Source: Mycobacterium sp. DL (GTDB taxonomy: Bacteria; Actinomycetota; Actinomycetes; Mycobacteriales; Mycobacteriaceae). Taken from it: a stretch of DNA of 64,000 nt. Shown one piece after another: positions 8,944 through 25,606 of the stretch; position 1 is the first letter of the stretch, and every line of letters begins with the position of its first letter. The position numbers were made by a program, and so were the translations under genes. Under the pieces are notes generated by a model. That model made no database searches and was not told the DNA's origin. It worked only from the letters and a program-made list of their open reading frames with translations. Location of the stretch: assembly GCF_039729195.1 (NCBI RefSeq), contig NZ_CP155796.1:5270001-5334000 (forward strand), given 5' to 3'.

Positions 8944-9408
8944 GTGACAACGCCAGCGCACGAAGCGCCGTTGGTGTTGCCCGCCGTGGCATTCAGGCCT
9001 GTGGTTCTCTCCGCGATCTGCGCAGCGATCACCGCCACCGCGGTCGCCATCGCAGCAGTGCTGGGCTACCCGATGTTCGGGGTGTTCTTCGGCGTCGGCT
9101 TGGCGCTCGGCTTGCTCAATGCGCTGCTGGTTCGACGGGCCGTCCAGGCGATCACCGCCAAGGACCATCCCCTGAAGAGTCAGATGGCGCTCAACTCCGC
9201 CACCCGGTTGCTGGTCATCACCGCTGTCGGGCTGACCATCGCGTTCGTGTTCCGGCCGCAGGGCCTCGGGGTGCTGTTCGGCTTGGCACTGTTCCAGGTC
9301 ATCCTGGTGCTCACCACCTCGCTGCCGGTGCTCAAGAAGTTGCGCGCCGGCGAGGACCCCGAGGACCCACTGACAGCTCAAGCGCCTACTACATCCAACG
9401 ACGGATAA
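8944..9408 (+). CDS. AtpI-like membrane protein, first gene of atp operon
   Basis: A 154-residue protein with four hydrophobic segments (roughly residues 18-40, 45-62, 85-105 and 110-128), equivalent to Rv1303. AtpI-type proteins help assemble the c-ring and are not part of the mature enzyme in other bacteria. The conserved stretch [33 protein letters not shown] links segments 2 and 3. GTG 8944 is preferred over GTG 8935 because the protein then begins [12 protein letters not shown] like its relatives and CGAGG lies about 8 bases upstream. atpB follows after 21 bases. Confidence 0.85.
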   Translation: MTTPAHEAPLVLPAVAFRPVVLSAICAAITATAVAIAAVLGYPMFGVFFGVGLALGLLNALLVRRAVQAITAKDHPLKSQMALNSATRLLVITAVGLTIAFVFRPQGLGVLFGLALFQVILVLTTSLPVLKKLRAGEDPEDPLTAQAPTTSNDG

Positions 9409-9429
9409 GCACTGAAGGATCATCAACAG

Positions 9430-10182
9430 ATGAGCGAACAAATCCTGGCTCTCCAGGTCGGCCACCACACCGAGCAGGAGTGGTTCGGTATGACGGTCAA
9501 TGTCGACACCGTGTTGTCGACGGCGATCGCGGCCGCGGTCGTGCTGGTGCTGGCGTTCATCCTGCGGGCGAAGGTCACCTCGACCGGTGTCCCAGGTGGT
9601 GTCCAGCTGTTCTTCGAGACCGTGACCATTCAGTTCCGCAATCAGGTCGAGAGCGCGATCGGGATGAAGATCGCCCCCTTCATCCTGCCGCTGGCGGTCA
9701 GCCTGTTCACCTTCATCCTGATCGCCAACTGGATAGCAGTGCTGCCCGTGCAGTACACCGGCAGCGACGGCCTCGAGCACGAGCTCCTCAAGCCCCCGGC
9801 TGCCGACGTCAACTTCGTCTTCGCGCTGGCGGCGTTCGTGTTCATCGCCTACCACGCGGCGGGGATCTGGCGTCGTGGCTTCCTCGGCCACCCCGCGAAG
9901 CTGCTCAAGGGTCACGTGGCGTTCCTCGCGCCGATCAACCTCGTCGAGGAGATCGCGAAGCCCATCTCGTTGTCACTGCGACTTTTCGGCAACATTTTTG
10001 CCGGCAGCATCATGATCGGGCTGATCGCGATGTTCCCGGCGTGGATCCTGTGGGCGCCCAACGCGATCTGGAAGGCCTTCGACCTGTTCATTGGCCTCAT
10101 CCAGGCGTTCATCTTCTCGTTGTTGACGATCCTCTACTTCGGGCAGTCAATGGAGCTCGATCACGAGGACGACCACCACTGA
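9430..10182 (+). CDS. atpB: F1Fo ATP synthase subunit a
   Basis: A 250-residue integral membrane subunit that forms the two proton half-channels against the c-ring. The essential Arg is in [14 protein letters not shown], about residue 187, followed by the amphipathic helix [18 protein letters not shown]. The His/Asp-rich tail LDHEDDHH is as in other mycobacteria. It is the second gene of the operon, with a 107-base gap before atpE. Confidence 0.97.
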   Translation: MSEQILALQVGHHTEQEWFGMTVNVDTVLSTAIAAAVVLVLAFILRAKVTSTGVPGGVQLFFETVTIQFRNQVESAIGMKIAPFILPLAVSLFTFILIANWIAVLPVQYTGSDGLEHELLKPPAADVNFVFALAAFVFIAYHAAGIWRRGFLGHPAKLLKGHVAFLAPINLVEEIAKPISLSLRLFGNIFAGSIMIGLIAMFPAWILWAPNAIWKAFDLFIGLIQAFIFSLLTILYFGQSMELDHEDDHH

Positions 10183-10286
10183 CGAGACCGGACGACCCTC
10201 GAAGCACAGTTCAGCACAACGAATCTCGACCCGTTAGAAACGCAAAGACCCTGGTAGTCACTACTGCCAGTTATCAAGGAGGATAA

Positions 10287-10535
<249 letters not shown>

Positions 10536-10544
10536 TACAGCGAC

Positions 10545-11066
10545 ATGGGTGAACTGAGCGCAACCATTCTGGCGGTGGAGGACGTCGGGGAGACAAGCAA
10601 CTTCCTGCTCCCCAACGGCACGTTCTTCGTCGTGCTGTTGATCTTCCTGGTGGTGCTCGGCGTGATTGCCAAATGGGTGGTTCCGCCGGTCAGCAAGGTG
10701 TTGGCCGAACGTGAAGCCATGCTGGCCAAGACAGCCGCGGACAACAAGGAAGCGGCCAAGCAGCTCGAGGCTGCTCGCGCCGACTACCAGCAGGCGATGG
10801 CCACCGCACGAGGTGAGGCATCCAGCATCCGTGACGAGGCACGTACCGAGGGGCGCAAGGTCGTCGATGCCAAGCGTGCCGAGGCAGGAGACGAAGTCGC
10901 GCAGCAGCTGGAGAGCGCCAACAACGAGCTCTCGCAGAATGCTGAAGCGACATCGAGCCAGCTGGAGTCGTCGGTGGGGGATCTGTCCTCCACTCTGGCC
11001 AGCCGAATTCTGGGGGTTGAGGTGACAGCCTCATCGTCGCCGTCCACATCGGGTGGTGGTCGCTGA
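10545..11066 (+). CDS. atpF: F1Fo ATP synthase subunit b
   Basis: A 173-residue peripheral-stalk subunit. One N-terminal membrane helix ([20 protein letters not shown], about residues 27-46) is followed by a long charged coiled coil and a Ser/Gly-rich tail. Its stop overlaps the start of the b-delta fusion gene by one base (TGATG), suggesting translational coupling of the two different b-type subunits of the mycobacterial stalk. Confidence 0.96.
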   Translation: MGELSATILAVEDVGETSNFLLPNGTFFVVLLIFLVVLGVIAKWVVPPVSKVLAEREAMLAKTAADNKEAAKQLEAARADYQQAMATARGEASSIRDEARTEGRKVVDAKRAEAGDEVAQQLESANNELSQNAEATSSQLESSVGDLSSTLASRILGVEVTASSSPSTSGGGR

Positions 11067-12403
11067 TGTCGACTCTGATCGGAAACCTCGTCGGTTTCGC
11101 CATCATCGGCTTCCTGGTGTGGAAGTACGTCGTGCCGCTGGTCCGCAAGATGATGCACCAGCAGCAGGAGGCGGTGCGGGTTGCGCTCGAGGAGAGCAAG
11201 TCCGCCGAGGAGAAACTCGCCAACGCCGACCAGATGCACGCCAAGGCACTCGAGGACGCCAAGTCCGACGGCGCCAAGGTGACCGACGAAGCTCGTGCGG
11301 ATTCTGCGCGCATCGTCGAGCAACTGCGTGAGCAGGCCGCGACCGACGCCGAGCGGATCAAAGCGCAAGGGGAGCAGCAGGTTCAGCTGCTTCGGCAGCA
11401 GACGATCCGTGGCCTTCGCCAGAACCTCGGTGTCGAATCCGTGCAGAAGGCCGAGGACCTCGTCCGCAACTTCGTCGCCGACCCGGCGGCCCAGTCGTCG
11501 ATCGTCGACAAGTTCCTCGACGAACTCGATGACATGGCACCGTCGCCGGCAGTGCTGACGGCGGGAGCGACTCTCAACCTGCGGGCGGCGAGCCGCGACG
11601 CGCTGGCTGCGCTCGTCAAGGAATTCGAATCGGTCACCGATGGTGCCGACGCCGAGACCCTGACCGCGCTTGCAGAGAACCTGCCTGCCGTCGCGAAGTT
11701 GCTTCTCGATGAGCCGGCACTGAACAAGGCTCTTGCCCAGCCGACCGAAGAGTCGGCCGCGAAGGTGCAGATGGTGGAGCGGCTGTTCACCGACAAGGTC
11801 GACGCCAACACGCTGAAACTCCTCAACACCGCCGTCTCGCAGCGTTGGTCGAGTGAAGCGAACCTCATCGACGCTGTCGAGCATGTCGCCCGGCTCGCAC
11901 TTCTGGTGCGTGCGGAGCGGGATGGCCAGGCCGAAGAGGTCGAGGAGCAGTTGTTCCGGTTCGGTCGGGTCCTCGACAACGAATCGCGGTTGAGCAGGCT
12001 GCTGTCTGACCATATGGTGCCTACCGAGCGCCGGGTCAGCCTGTTGCAGAACGTGCTCGACTCCGGCGGCGGGGTGAACGCCACCGCGGCGGCACTGTTG
12101 ACGCAGACCGTCGAACTGCTTCGCGGTGAACCCGCTGAAGTCGCCGTGAACGAGCTTGCTGAGCTCGCTGTCGCACGGCGTGGCGAGGTCGTTGCCGAGG
12201 TCACCGCTGCGGCGGACCTGTCCGACGAACAAGCCACGCGTCTGACGGAGGTGCTGAGCCGGATCTACGGCCACCCGGTGTCGGTTCAGCTGAACATCGA
12301 CCCCGCCGTGCTCGGTGGGCTCCTGATCGCTGTCGGTGACGAAGTCATCGACGGCTCCATCTCATCCCGGTTGGAAGCGGCCCGCACAGGGCTTCCGGAC
12401 TGA
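11066..12403 (+). CDS. atpH: F1Fo ATP synthase fused b'-delta subunit
   Basis: A 445-residue fusion specific to mycobacteria and relatives. The N-terminal b'-like part has one membrane helix (residues 2-22) and a coiled coil to about 165; the C-terminal 270 residues are the delta (OSCP) subunit that caps the alpha/beta hexamer, ending [20 protein letters not shown]. The two parts are in one uninterrupted frame, as in Rv1307, so this is a genuine fusion. Confidence 0.96.
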   Translation: MSTLIGNLVGFAIIGFLVWKYVVPLVRKMMHQQQEAVRVALEESKSAEEKLANADQMHAKALEDAKSDGAKVTDEARADSARIVEQLREQAATDAERIKAQGEQQVQLLRQQTIRGLRQNLGVESVQKAEDLVRNFVADPAAQSSIVDKFLDELDDMAPSPAVLTAGATLNLRAASRDALAALVKEFESVTDGADAETLTALAENLPAVAKLLLDEPALNKALAQPTEESAAKVQMVERLFTDKVDANTLKLLNTAVSQRWSSEANLIDAVEHVARLALLVRAERDGQAEEVEEQLFRFGRVLDNESRLSRLLSDHMVPTERRVSLLQNVLDSGGGVNATAAALLTQTVELLRGEPAEVAVNELAELAVARRGEVVAEVTAAADLSDEQATRLTEVLSRIYGHPVSVQLNIDPAVLGGLLIAVGDEVIDGSISSRLEAARTGLPD

Positions 12404-12455
12404 CCTGACTCGAACTCGAGCAGTAACAAACGTAAAGGCAGGAAGACGAAAAGCC

Positions 12456-14102
12456 ATGGCAGAGTTGACAATCTCGGCTTCTGACATCGAGGGTGCAATC
12501 GAGGACTACGTCTCCTCCTTCACCGCCGAATCCGAACGCGAGGAAATCGGCACCGTCATCGACGCGGGCGACGGCATCGCCCACGTCGAGGGACTACCTT
12601 CGGTGATGACCCAGGAGCTCCTGGAGTTCCCCGGCGGTGTCCTCGGTGTGGCGCTGAACCTCGATGAGCACAGCGTCGGCGTCGTGATCCTCGGTGATTT
12701 CGAGAAGATCGAACAGGGACAGCAGGTCAAGCGCACCGGTGAGGTGCTCTCGGTCCCGGTCGGCGACGCGTTCCTCGGACGTGTCGTCAACCCTCTCGGT
12801 CAGCCGATCGACGGCCAGGGCGACATCGAGTCGGACACCCGCCGCGTGCTCGAATTGCAGGCACCGTCGGTGATTCAACGCCAGGGTGTCTCGGAGCCGC
12901 TGCAGACCGGCATCAAGGCCATCGACTCGCAGACCCCGATCGGTCGCGGGCAGCGCCAGCTGATCATCGGCGACCGCAAGACCGGCAAGACCGCGGTCTG
13001 CGTCGACACGATCCTCAACCAGCGGCAAGCCTGGGAGACCGGTGACCCGAAGCAGCAGGTGCGCTGCGTGTACGTCGCGATCGGTCAGAAGGGCACCACG
13101 ATCGCCAGCGTGAAGCGCGCTCTCGAAGAGGGTGGCGCGATGGAGTACACCACCATCGTCGCCGCGCCGGCTTCCGACGCTGCCGGCTTCAAGTGGCTTG
13201 CGCCGTACACCGGCTCAGCCATCGGTCAGCACTGGATGTACGACGGCAAGCACGTCCTCATCGTGTTCGACGACCTGTCCAAGCAGGCCGACGCCTACCG
13301 CGCGATCTCGCTGCTGCTGCGCCGTCCGCCGGGCCGCGAAGCCTTCCCCGGTGACGTGTTCTACCTGCATTCGCGGCTCCTGGAACGTTGCGCGAAGCTG
13401 TCCGACGAACTGGGCGGTGGATCGATGACCGGGCTGCCGGTCATCGAGACCAAGGCCAGCGACATCTCGGCGTTCATCCCGACCAACGTCATCTCGATCA
13501 CCGACGGCCAGTGCTTCCTGGAATCCGATCTGTTCAACCAGGGTGTGCGGCCGGCCATCAACGTCGGTGTGTCGGTGTCCCGTGTTGGTGGTGCGGCCCA
13601 GATCAAGGCCATGAAAGAGGTTGCGGGCTCGCTGCGTCTGGAGCTGTCGCAGTACCGTGAGCTCGAAGCGTTCGCCGCCTTCGCCTCAGATCTGGACGCG
13701 GCGTCGAAGGCGCAGCTGGAGCGTGGCGCCCGGCTGGTCGAGCTGCTCAAGCAGCCGCAGTACACGCCGTACTCGGTCGAGGATCAGGTTGTCGCGATCT
13801 TCCTCGGTACCAAGGGTCACCTCGATTCAGTTCCGGTGGAGGATGTTTCGCGCTTCGAGACCGAGGTTCTCGAACACGTCAAAGCATCACACGACGAGAT
13901 CCTCAAGGAGATTCGGGAGTCCAAGAAGCTCTCCGAGGAGGCCGAGAAGAAGTTGACCGACGTCATCAACGAGTTCAAGAAGGGCTTCTCGGCTACCGAC
14001 GGCAGTTCGGTGGTCGTGAACGAGGCCGAGACTGAGGCCATGGACGAGGAAGACGTCGAGAAGGAATCCGTCAAGGTCCGCAAGCCGGCCCCCAAAAAGT
14101 AG
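12456..14102 (+). CDS. atpA: F1Fo ATP synthase subunit alpha
   Basis: A 548-residue non-catalytic nucleotide-binding subunit. The P-loop is GDRKTGKTA and the family signature [14 protein letters not shown] is present. The ATG at 12456 gives the standard start [15 protein letters not shown]; the frame is open further upstream, but that overlaps atpH. An extension beyond about residue 510, acidic and then basic, is the mycobacterial alpha tail shown in other species to hold back ATP hydrolysis. Confidence 0.97.
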   Translation: MAELTISASDIEGAIEDYVSSFTAESEREEIGTVIDAGDGIAHVEGLPSVMTQELLEFPGGVLGVALNLDEHSVGVVILGDFEKIEQGQQVKRTGEVLSVPVGDAFLGRVVNPLGQPIDGQGDIESDTRRVLELQAPSVIQRQGVSEPLQTGIKAIDSQTPIGRGQRQLIIGDRKTGKTAVCVDTILNQRQAWETGDPKQQVRCVYVAIGQKGTTIASVKRALEEGGAMEYTTIVAAPASDAAGFKWLAPYTGSAIGQHWMYDGKHVLIVFDDLSKQADAYRAISLLLRRPPGREAFPGDVFYLHSRLLERCAKLSDELGGGSMTGLPVIETKASDISAFIPTNVISITDGQCFLESDLFNQGVRPAINVGVSVSRVGGAAQIKAMKEVAGSLRLELSQYRELEAFAAFASDLDAASKAQLERGARLVELLKQPQYTPYSVEDQVVAIFLGTKGHLDSVPVEDVSRFETEVLEHVKASHDEILKEIRESKKLSEEAEKKLTDVINEFKKGFSATDGSSVVVNEAETEAMDEEDVEKESVKVRKPAPKK

Positions 14103-14141
14103 ACCGACTTCATCTACGTGAGAGAGGTCTAGGAGAGCTAG

Positions 14142-16567
<2,426 letters not shown>

Positions 16568-16597
16568 TGACCATCCAGCTGCGAAAGGTGGTGTGAC

Positions 16598-16963
16598 ATG
16601 GCCGAACTGAACGTCGAGATCGTCGCAGTGGAGCGCGAGCTGTGGTCGGGTGAAGCCACGTTCGTGTTCACCCGCACCACCGCCGGCGAAATCGGCATCC
16701 TGCCGCGCCACATCCCGTTGGTTGCCGAACTTGTCGACGACGCGATGGTTCGTGTGGAGCGCGAGGGTGAGGACGACCTGCGGATTGCGGTCGAAGGCGG
16801 ATTCCTGTCGGTCACCGACGAAGCCGTCCGAATCCTGGTCGAGCGTGCCGAGTTCGAGTCGGAGATCAACGCCGACGATGCGAAGCAGGACTCGGAATCG
16901 GACGACGAGAGCACCGCGGCATGGGGCAGGGCGCGGCTTCGCGCTCTGGGTCAGATCGACTAG
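16598..16963 (+). CDS. atpC: F1Fo ATP synthase subunit epsilon
   Basis: A 121-residue subunit at the base of the shaft. It consists mainly of the N-terminal beta sandwich ([16 protein letters not shown] is diagnostic) with a short C-terminal helix, shorter than in E. coli and typical of mycobacteria, where epsilon supports coupling more than inhibition. The DUF2550 gene follows after 11 bases. Confidence 0.96.
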   Translation: MAELNVEIVAVERELWSGEATFVFTRTTAGEIGILPRHIPLVAELVDDAMVRVEREGEDDLRIAVEGGFLSVTDEAVRILVERAEFESEINADDAKQDSESDDESTAAWGRARLRALGQID

Positions 16964-16974
16964 TAGGCGGGCCG

Positions 16975-17421
16975 ATGAGCGCGTCCGTGCTGTTCATGGT
17001 CGCGCTGATCGGTGTGCTCCTGGTCGTGGTGGCAGCGCTGAGCTACCGGCTGTGGAAGCTGCGGCAAGTCGGCGGTACGGCGGCGATACTTCGCGACGTC
17101 CCCGCAGTCGGCGGCCACGGCTGGCGGCACGGCGTGATGCGATACCGCGGAGGCGAAGCCGGTTTCTATCGGCTGTCCAGCATGCGTTGGTGGCCCGATC
17201 GAACACTGAGCCGACGAGGTCTGGAAATCGTGTCGCGACGGTCTCCGCGCGGTGACGAGTTCGACATCATGACCGAAGAGATCGTCATTCTCGAGCTTCA
17301 AGATGTCGCGCCGGAAAGCGGGCGCGGCTACGAGATCGCCCTCGATCGGGGCGCGCTGACGGCTTTCACCTCGTGGTTGGAGTCGCGGCCGTCGCCGAGG
17401 GCCCGGCGCCGTACCTACTGA
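16975..17421 (+). CDS. DUF2550 membrane protein, last gene of atp operon
   Basis: A 148-residue protein with one N-terminal membrane helix (about residues 4-24) and a soluble PH-like beta-rich domain containing WRHGVMRYRGGEAGFYRLSSM. It is equivalent to Rv1312, always found just after atpC in mycobacteria; no function is established. The ATG at 16975 is chosen; an upstream in-frame extension lies within atpC. The 3' end overlaps the convergent cobalamin adenosyltransferase gene by 7 bases. Confidence 0.85.
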   Translation: MSASVLFMVALIGVLLVVVAALSYRLWKLRQVGGTAAILRDVPAVGGHGWRHGVMRYRGGEAGFYRLSSMRWWPDRTLSRRGLEIVSRRSPRGDEFDIMTEEIVILELQDVAPESGRGYEIALDRGALTAFTSWLESRPSPRARRRTY

Positions 17422-17990
17422 CTCTGCCCGCCCGGGTGCCACAGGACGTCCCCCTGGGGGTTCGCCACCCGGGACAGGATGAAGAGCAGATCCGACAGCC
17501 GGTTGAGGTATTTCGCCGGCAGCACGCTGATCGAATCACCATGGGTGTCCATCGCGTGCCATGCCGATCGCTCCGCTCGCCGCGACACGGTGCGCGCTAC
17601 ATGGAGCAGCGCTGAGAGCGGGGTTCCGCCCGGCAGGATGAACGAGGTCAGCGCCGGCAGCGGCTCGTTGAACTCGTCGCACCACGACTCGAGGCGGTCG
17701 ATGTAGCTCTGCTTGATGCGAAGGGGCGGATACTCGGGGTTCTCCACCACAGGTGTCGACAGATCGGCACCCGCGTCGAACAGATCGTTCTGAATCTGCC
17801 GCAGTACGTCGAGAACTCGCTGATCAGGGTCACCCAGTGCGACGGCGACACCGATTGCGGCGTTGGTCTCGTCACAGTCGGCGTATGCCGCCAGCCGGGC
17901 GTCGTTCTTGGAAACCCTGCTGAAGTCGCTCAGCCCGGTGGTGCCATCGTCGCCGGTCCGGGTGTAGATGCGCGTCAGGTGTACAGCCAT
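17415..17990 (-). CDS. Cob(I)alamin adenosyltransferase, PduO type
   Basis: A 191-residue enzyme that transfers the adenosyl group of ATP to cob(I)alamin, producing coenzyme B12. Signatures are the N-terminal IYTRTGDDGTTGL, the ATP site, and the C-terminal RRAERS and LNRLSDLLFILSR. The start at 17990 (MAVHLTRIY) matches relatives; an upstream in-frame ATG adds 17 non-conserved residues. Equivalent to Rv1314c. The methylmalonyl-CoA epimerase gene at 36949 belongs to a B12-dependent pathway that would use its product. Confidence 0.93.
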   Translation of the reverse strand: MAVHLTRIYTRTGDDGTTGLSDFSRVSKNDARLAAYADCDETNAAIGVAVALGDPDQRVLDVLRQIQNDLFDAGADLSTPVVENPEYPPLRIKQSYIDRLESWCDEFNEPLPALTSFILPGGTPLSALLHVARTVSRRAERSAWHAMDTHGDSISVLPAKYLNRLSDLLFILSRVANPQGDVLWHPGGQSQ

Positions 17991-18034
17991 GAGGAAACCG
18001 TACCGGTGTGGGTCCCTGCGCAGGGCGCTGCAAA

Positions 18035-18063
18035 CTGACACGGCCGTCGGCGCTGTTTACACT
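18035..18063 (+). promoter_or_regulatory. Promoter for leaderless murA
   Basis: CTGACA (18035-18040) and TACACT (18058-18063) are separated by 17 bases, a good SigA-type promoter. The murA GTG begins 7 bases after the -10 element, at or next to the expected transcription start. No ribosome binding site is visible. This fits a leaderless mRNA, which is common in mycobacteria. Confidence 0.65.
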
Positions 18064-18070
18064 GACCCGG

Positions 18071-19324
18071 GTGAGCGAGCGTTTCGTAGTGACCGGTGGT
18101 AGCCGGTTATCGGGCGCAGTTGCCGTCGGGGGCGCCAAGAACAGCGTGTTGAAGCTGATGGCGGCCGCGCTGCTGGCAGAGGGCACGAGCACCATCACCA
18201 ACTGCCCCGACATCCTCGACGTGCCGCTGATGGCCGAGGTGCTCCGGGGACTCGGCGCCACCGTCGAACTCGACGGTGACGTCGTCATCGTCACCTCACC
18301 GGACGAGCTGAAGTACGACGCGGACTTCGCCGCGGTCCGTCAGTTCCGCGCATCGGTGTGTGTCCTCGGTCCGCTGGTCGGCCGTTGCAAGCGCGCAAAA
18401 GTTGCGTTGCCCGGCGGCGACGCCATCGGCTCCCGCCCACTCGACATGCATCAGACAGGGCTTCGCCTGCTCGGTGCGCGGTGCAACATCGAGCACGGTT
18501 GTGTGGTCGCGGAGGCCGACCACCTGCGCGGGGCCGAGATCCAGTTGGAGTTCCCCTCGGTGGGGGCGACCGAGAACATTCTGATGGCTGCGGTCCTCGC
18601 CGAGGGCGTGACCACGATCTACAACGCTGCCCGCGAACCCGATGTCGTCGACCTGTGCACGATGCTCAGTCAGATGGGCGCCCACATCACCGGCGCCGGG
18701 TCATCCACCTTGTCGATCACCGGTGTCGACCGGCTCTATCCCACCGAGCATCGGGTCATCGGCGACCGGATCGTGGCGGCGACCTGGGGCATCGCGGCGG
18801 CGATGACTCGCGGGGACATCTCGGTCACCGGTGTGGATCCGCAGCACCTGCAGTTGGTGCTTCACAAACTGCACGATGCCGGAGCCACGGTGACACAGTC
18901 CGACGACGGCTTCCGCGTGGTGCAGTACGAACGGCCCAAGGCGGTGAACGTCGCGACGCTGCCCTTCCCGGGGTTCCCGACCGACCTGCAGCCGATGGCC
19001 ATCGGCCTGGCGGCGATCGCGGACGGCACGTCGATGATCACCGAGAATGTCTTCGAAGCCAGGTTCCGGTTCGTCGAGGAGATGATCAGGCTCGGGGCCG
19101 ATGCCCGGACCGACGGCCACCATGCGGTCGTGCGGGGGATACCGCAGCTGTCCAGTGCCCCGGTGTGGTCCTCGGACATCCGCGCCGGCGCCGGACTCGT
19201 GTTGGCCGGACTGGTCGCCGATGGTGACACCGAGGTGCACGACGTCTTTCACATCGACCGCGGGTACCCGAACTTCGTGGAAAATCTGGTCGATCTGGGC
19301 GCGGAGATCGAGCGGGTGACGTAG
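18071..19324 (+). CDS. murA: UDP-N-acetylglucosamine 1-carboxyvinyltransferase
   Basis: A 417-residue enolpyruvyl transferase catalysing the first committed step of peptidoglycan synthesis. It has the two inside-out alpha/beta domains. The active-site loop reads [15 protein letters not shown], with Asp at residue 117 in place of the usual Cys; as in M. tuberculosis this should make the enzyme insensitive to fosfomycin. The GTG at 18071 gives the standard start [20 protein letters not shown]. The rRNA operon lies just downstream, the conserved rrnA location in mycobacteria. Confidence 0.97.
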   Translation: MSERFVVTGGSRLSGAVAVGGAKNSVLKLMAAALLAEGTSTITNCPDILDVPLMAEVLRGLGATVELDGDVVIVTSPDELKYDADFAAVRQFRASVCVLGPLVGRCKRAKVALPGGDAIGSRPLDMHQTGLRLLGARCNIEHGCVVAEADHLRGAEIQLEFPSVGATENILMAAVLAEGVTTIYNAAREPDVVDLCTMLSQMGAHITGAGSSTLSITGVDRLYPTEHRVIGDRIVAATWGIAAAMTRGDISVTGVDPQHLQLVLHKLHDAGATVTQSDDGFRVVQYERPKAVNVATLPFPGFPTDLQPMAIGLAAIADGTSMITENVFEARFRFVEEMIRLGADARTDGHHAVVRGIPQLSSAPVWSSDIRAGAGLVLAGLVADGDTEVHDVFHIDRGYPNFVENLVDLGAEIERVT

Positions 19325-19360
19325 CCTCCGCAACCTCAAATCGGGTCGTGTACTGGAGAT

Positions 19361-19390
19361 TTGGGACTTAGGCCCGACAGAGCGTAGTAT
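19361..19390 (+). promoter_or_regulatory. rrnA upstream promoter (P1-like)
   Basis: TTGGGA (19361-19366) and TAGTAT (19385-19390) with an 18-base spacer lie 37 bases after murA. This corresponds in position to the P1 promoter of mycobacterial rrnA operons. The -35 match is partial. Confidence 0.5.
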
Positions 19391-19410
19391 TTCGACAGAA
19401 GCCAACGGCC

Positions 19411-19426
19411 CCGGTCGAAAGACCGG
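19411..19426 (+). other. GNRA-capped hairpin between the two rrn promoters
   Basis: CCGGTC (19411-19416), loop GAAA, and GACCGG (19421-19426) form a perfect 6-bp stem with a GNRA tetraloop. It lies in the transcript from the upstream promoter only, so it could affect the stability or attenuation of that leader. Confidence 0.5.
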
Positions 19427-19437
19427 ACGGACGAGGT

Positions 19438-19466
19438 TTGACCTCCCTGGTCACATGCAGTACAGT
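19438..19466 (+). promoter_or_regulatory. rrnA main promoter (PCL1-like)
   Basis: TTGACC (19438-19443) and TACAGT (19461-19466) are 17 bases apart. Expected start is near 19473, giving a leader of about 190 bases before the 16S gene. Position and sequence fit the PCL1 promoter conserved across mycobacterial rrnA operons. Confidence 0.75.
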
Positions 19467-19491
19467 GGCAGGGTTGCCTGAAAACCGGGTG

Positions 19492-19517
19492 TGTTGTTTG
19501 AGAACTCAATAGTGTGT
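19492..19517 (+). other. 16S precursor processing stem, 5' strand, with BoxA-like leader element
   Basis: The strand can pair with 21353-21378 in the internal spacer. Eleven bases are exact (CAATAGTGTGT, 19507-19517, with ACACACTATTG, 21353-21363), and pairing continues over 15 more positions with two mismatches and three G-U pairs. The stretch TGTTGTTTGAGAACTC also resembles the mycobacterial BoxA antitermination element. The paired strands enclose the whole 16S gene, as expected for an RNase III processing stem. Confidence 0.65.
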
Positions 19518-19666
19518 TTGGTGGTTTTTGTTTGTTGTTTTTTGTTGTGTCCGCATTTTCCCGTTTGGGGGCATGACGTTGTTTTTTTGGATGCCGGTTT
19601 TGGTGTCTGTTTGTTGGTTTCAGGCTTGTTCTGATTCGAATGCACCTGATCTTTGGGTTGGGTTGT

Positions 19667-24777
<5,111 letters not shown>

Positions 24778-24826
24778 ACAACAAAACCTCGCAACCACAC
24801 AATCCACACCAGAATCAACCACGATT

Positions 24827-24843
24827 CACACCCCACCACCAAA
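24827..24843 (+). other. 23S precursor processing stem, 3' strand
   Basis: CACACCCCACCACCAAA pairs perfectly over 17 bases with 21471-21487 upstream of the 23S gene. It lies in the 123-base 23S-5S spacer. Confidence 0.8.
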
Positions 24844-24900
24844 AACACTTCCACCCCCACACCACGCGGGGGCGGCACTCAAAAACGAGTGAAAATAAAG

Positions 24901-25014
24901 TTACGGCGGTACATAGCGGCAGGGAAACGCCCGGACCCATCCCGAACCCGGAAGCTAAGCCTGCCAGCGCCGATGATACTACCCACACGGGTGGAAAAGT
25001 AGGACACCGCCGAA
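24901..25014 (+). rRNA. rrf: 5S ribosomal RNA
   Basis: About 114 bases. The ends TTACGGCGGT and ACACCGCCGAAC pair, and the loop sequences CCCATCCCGAACCCGGAAGC and GGTGGAAAAGTAGGACACC match actinobacterial 5S. It is the last RNA of the operon; the terminator hairpin starts 14 bases later. Confidence 0.95.
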
Positions 25015-25027
25015 CACAATTTAAAGC

Positions 25028-25060
25028 CCTCTGCCCCCCAATTCTATTGGGGGGCAGAGG
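25028..25060 (+). terminator. Intrinsic terminator of the rRNA operon
   Basis: A perfect 14-bp stem, CCTCTGCCCCCCAA (25028-25041) with TTGGGGGGCAGAGG (25047-25060), and a 5-base loop, followed by a T-rich tail CATTTCTCTATCTTG. It is the strongest terminator in the window, placed right after 5S. Confidence 0.92.
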
Positions 25061-25099
25061 CATTTCTCTATCTTGTTGATCAATTGAAAAGCATATTGA

Positions 25100-25606
25100 T
25101 CAATCGAAAAGCGTTGGAGGAGCCGGCGAGGCTTTCTGCTTCTCCATGTCGAGAAGCACCCGTTTTCTATTCAGGCCGCCGCCATATCCGGTGAGGCTTC
25201 CATTCGCTCCGATCACCCGATGGCACGGCACGATGATGCCAATGGGGTTGTGGCCGTTGGCGAGTCCCACCGCGCGGGATGCTTTGGGAGCGCCGAGTTG
25301 TGCGGCGATCTGCCCATAGGATCGCGTCTGGCCGTAAGGGATCGTCAGCAGTGCCGCCCACACGCGCCGTTGGAAAGCAGTGCCGACCAGATTCAGTTCG
25401 AGGTCGAACTCCGTCCGCTCGCCGGCGAAGTACTCCTCGAGTTGTTCGGCGGCATCGGCGAATGCGTTGTCTCTGCGGACCCAGTCGGCTCGGTCCGGTT
25501 CGTAGGTCTGGTCCACCATCCGCAGATGGCTGAGCCGATCCTCATGACCGGCAAGTGTCAGTGTGCCGACAGGACTGTCGACCATCCGATAGTGCACGTT
25601 GTCCAT
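25100..25606 (-). CDS. ogt: Methylated-DNA--protein-cysteine methyltransferase
   Basis: A 168-residue suicide repair protein that removes O6-alkyl groups from guanine. The acceptor Cys128 is in IIVPCHRVIG, the Arg finger region is RAVGLANGHNP, and the HTH segment is TRSYGQIAAQLGAP. Its ATG overlaps the stop of the upstream Ada-AlkA gene by one base (TAATG), so the two are translationally coupled. Equivalent to Rv1316c. Confidence 0.96.
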   Translation of the reverse strand: MDNVHYRMVDSPVGTLTLAGHEDRLSHLRMVDQTYEPDRADWVRRDNAFADAAEQLEEYFAGERTEFDLELNLVGTAFQRRVWAALLTIPYGQTRSYGQIAAQLGAPKASRAVGLANGHNPIGIIVPCHRVIGANGSLTGYGGGLNRKRVLLDMEKQKASPAPPTLFD

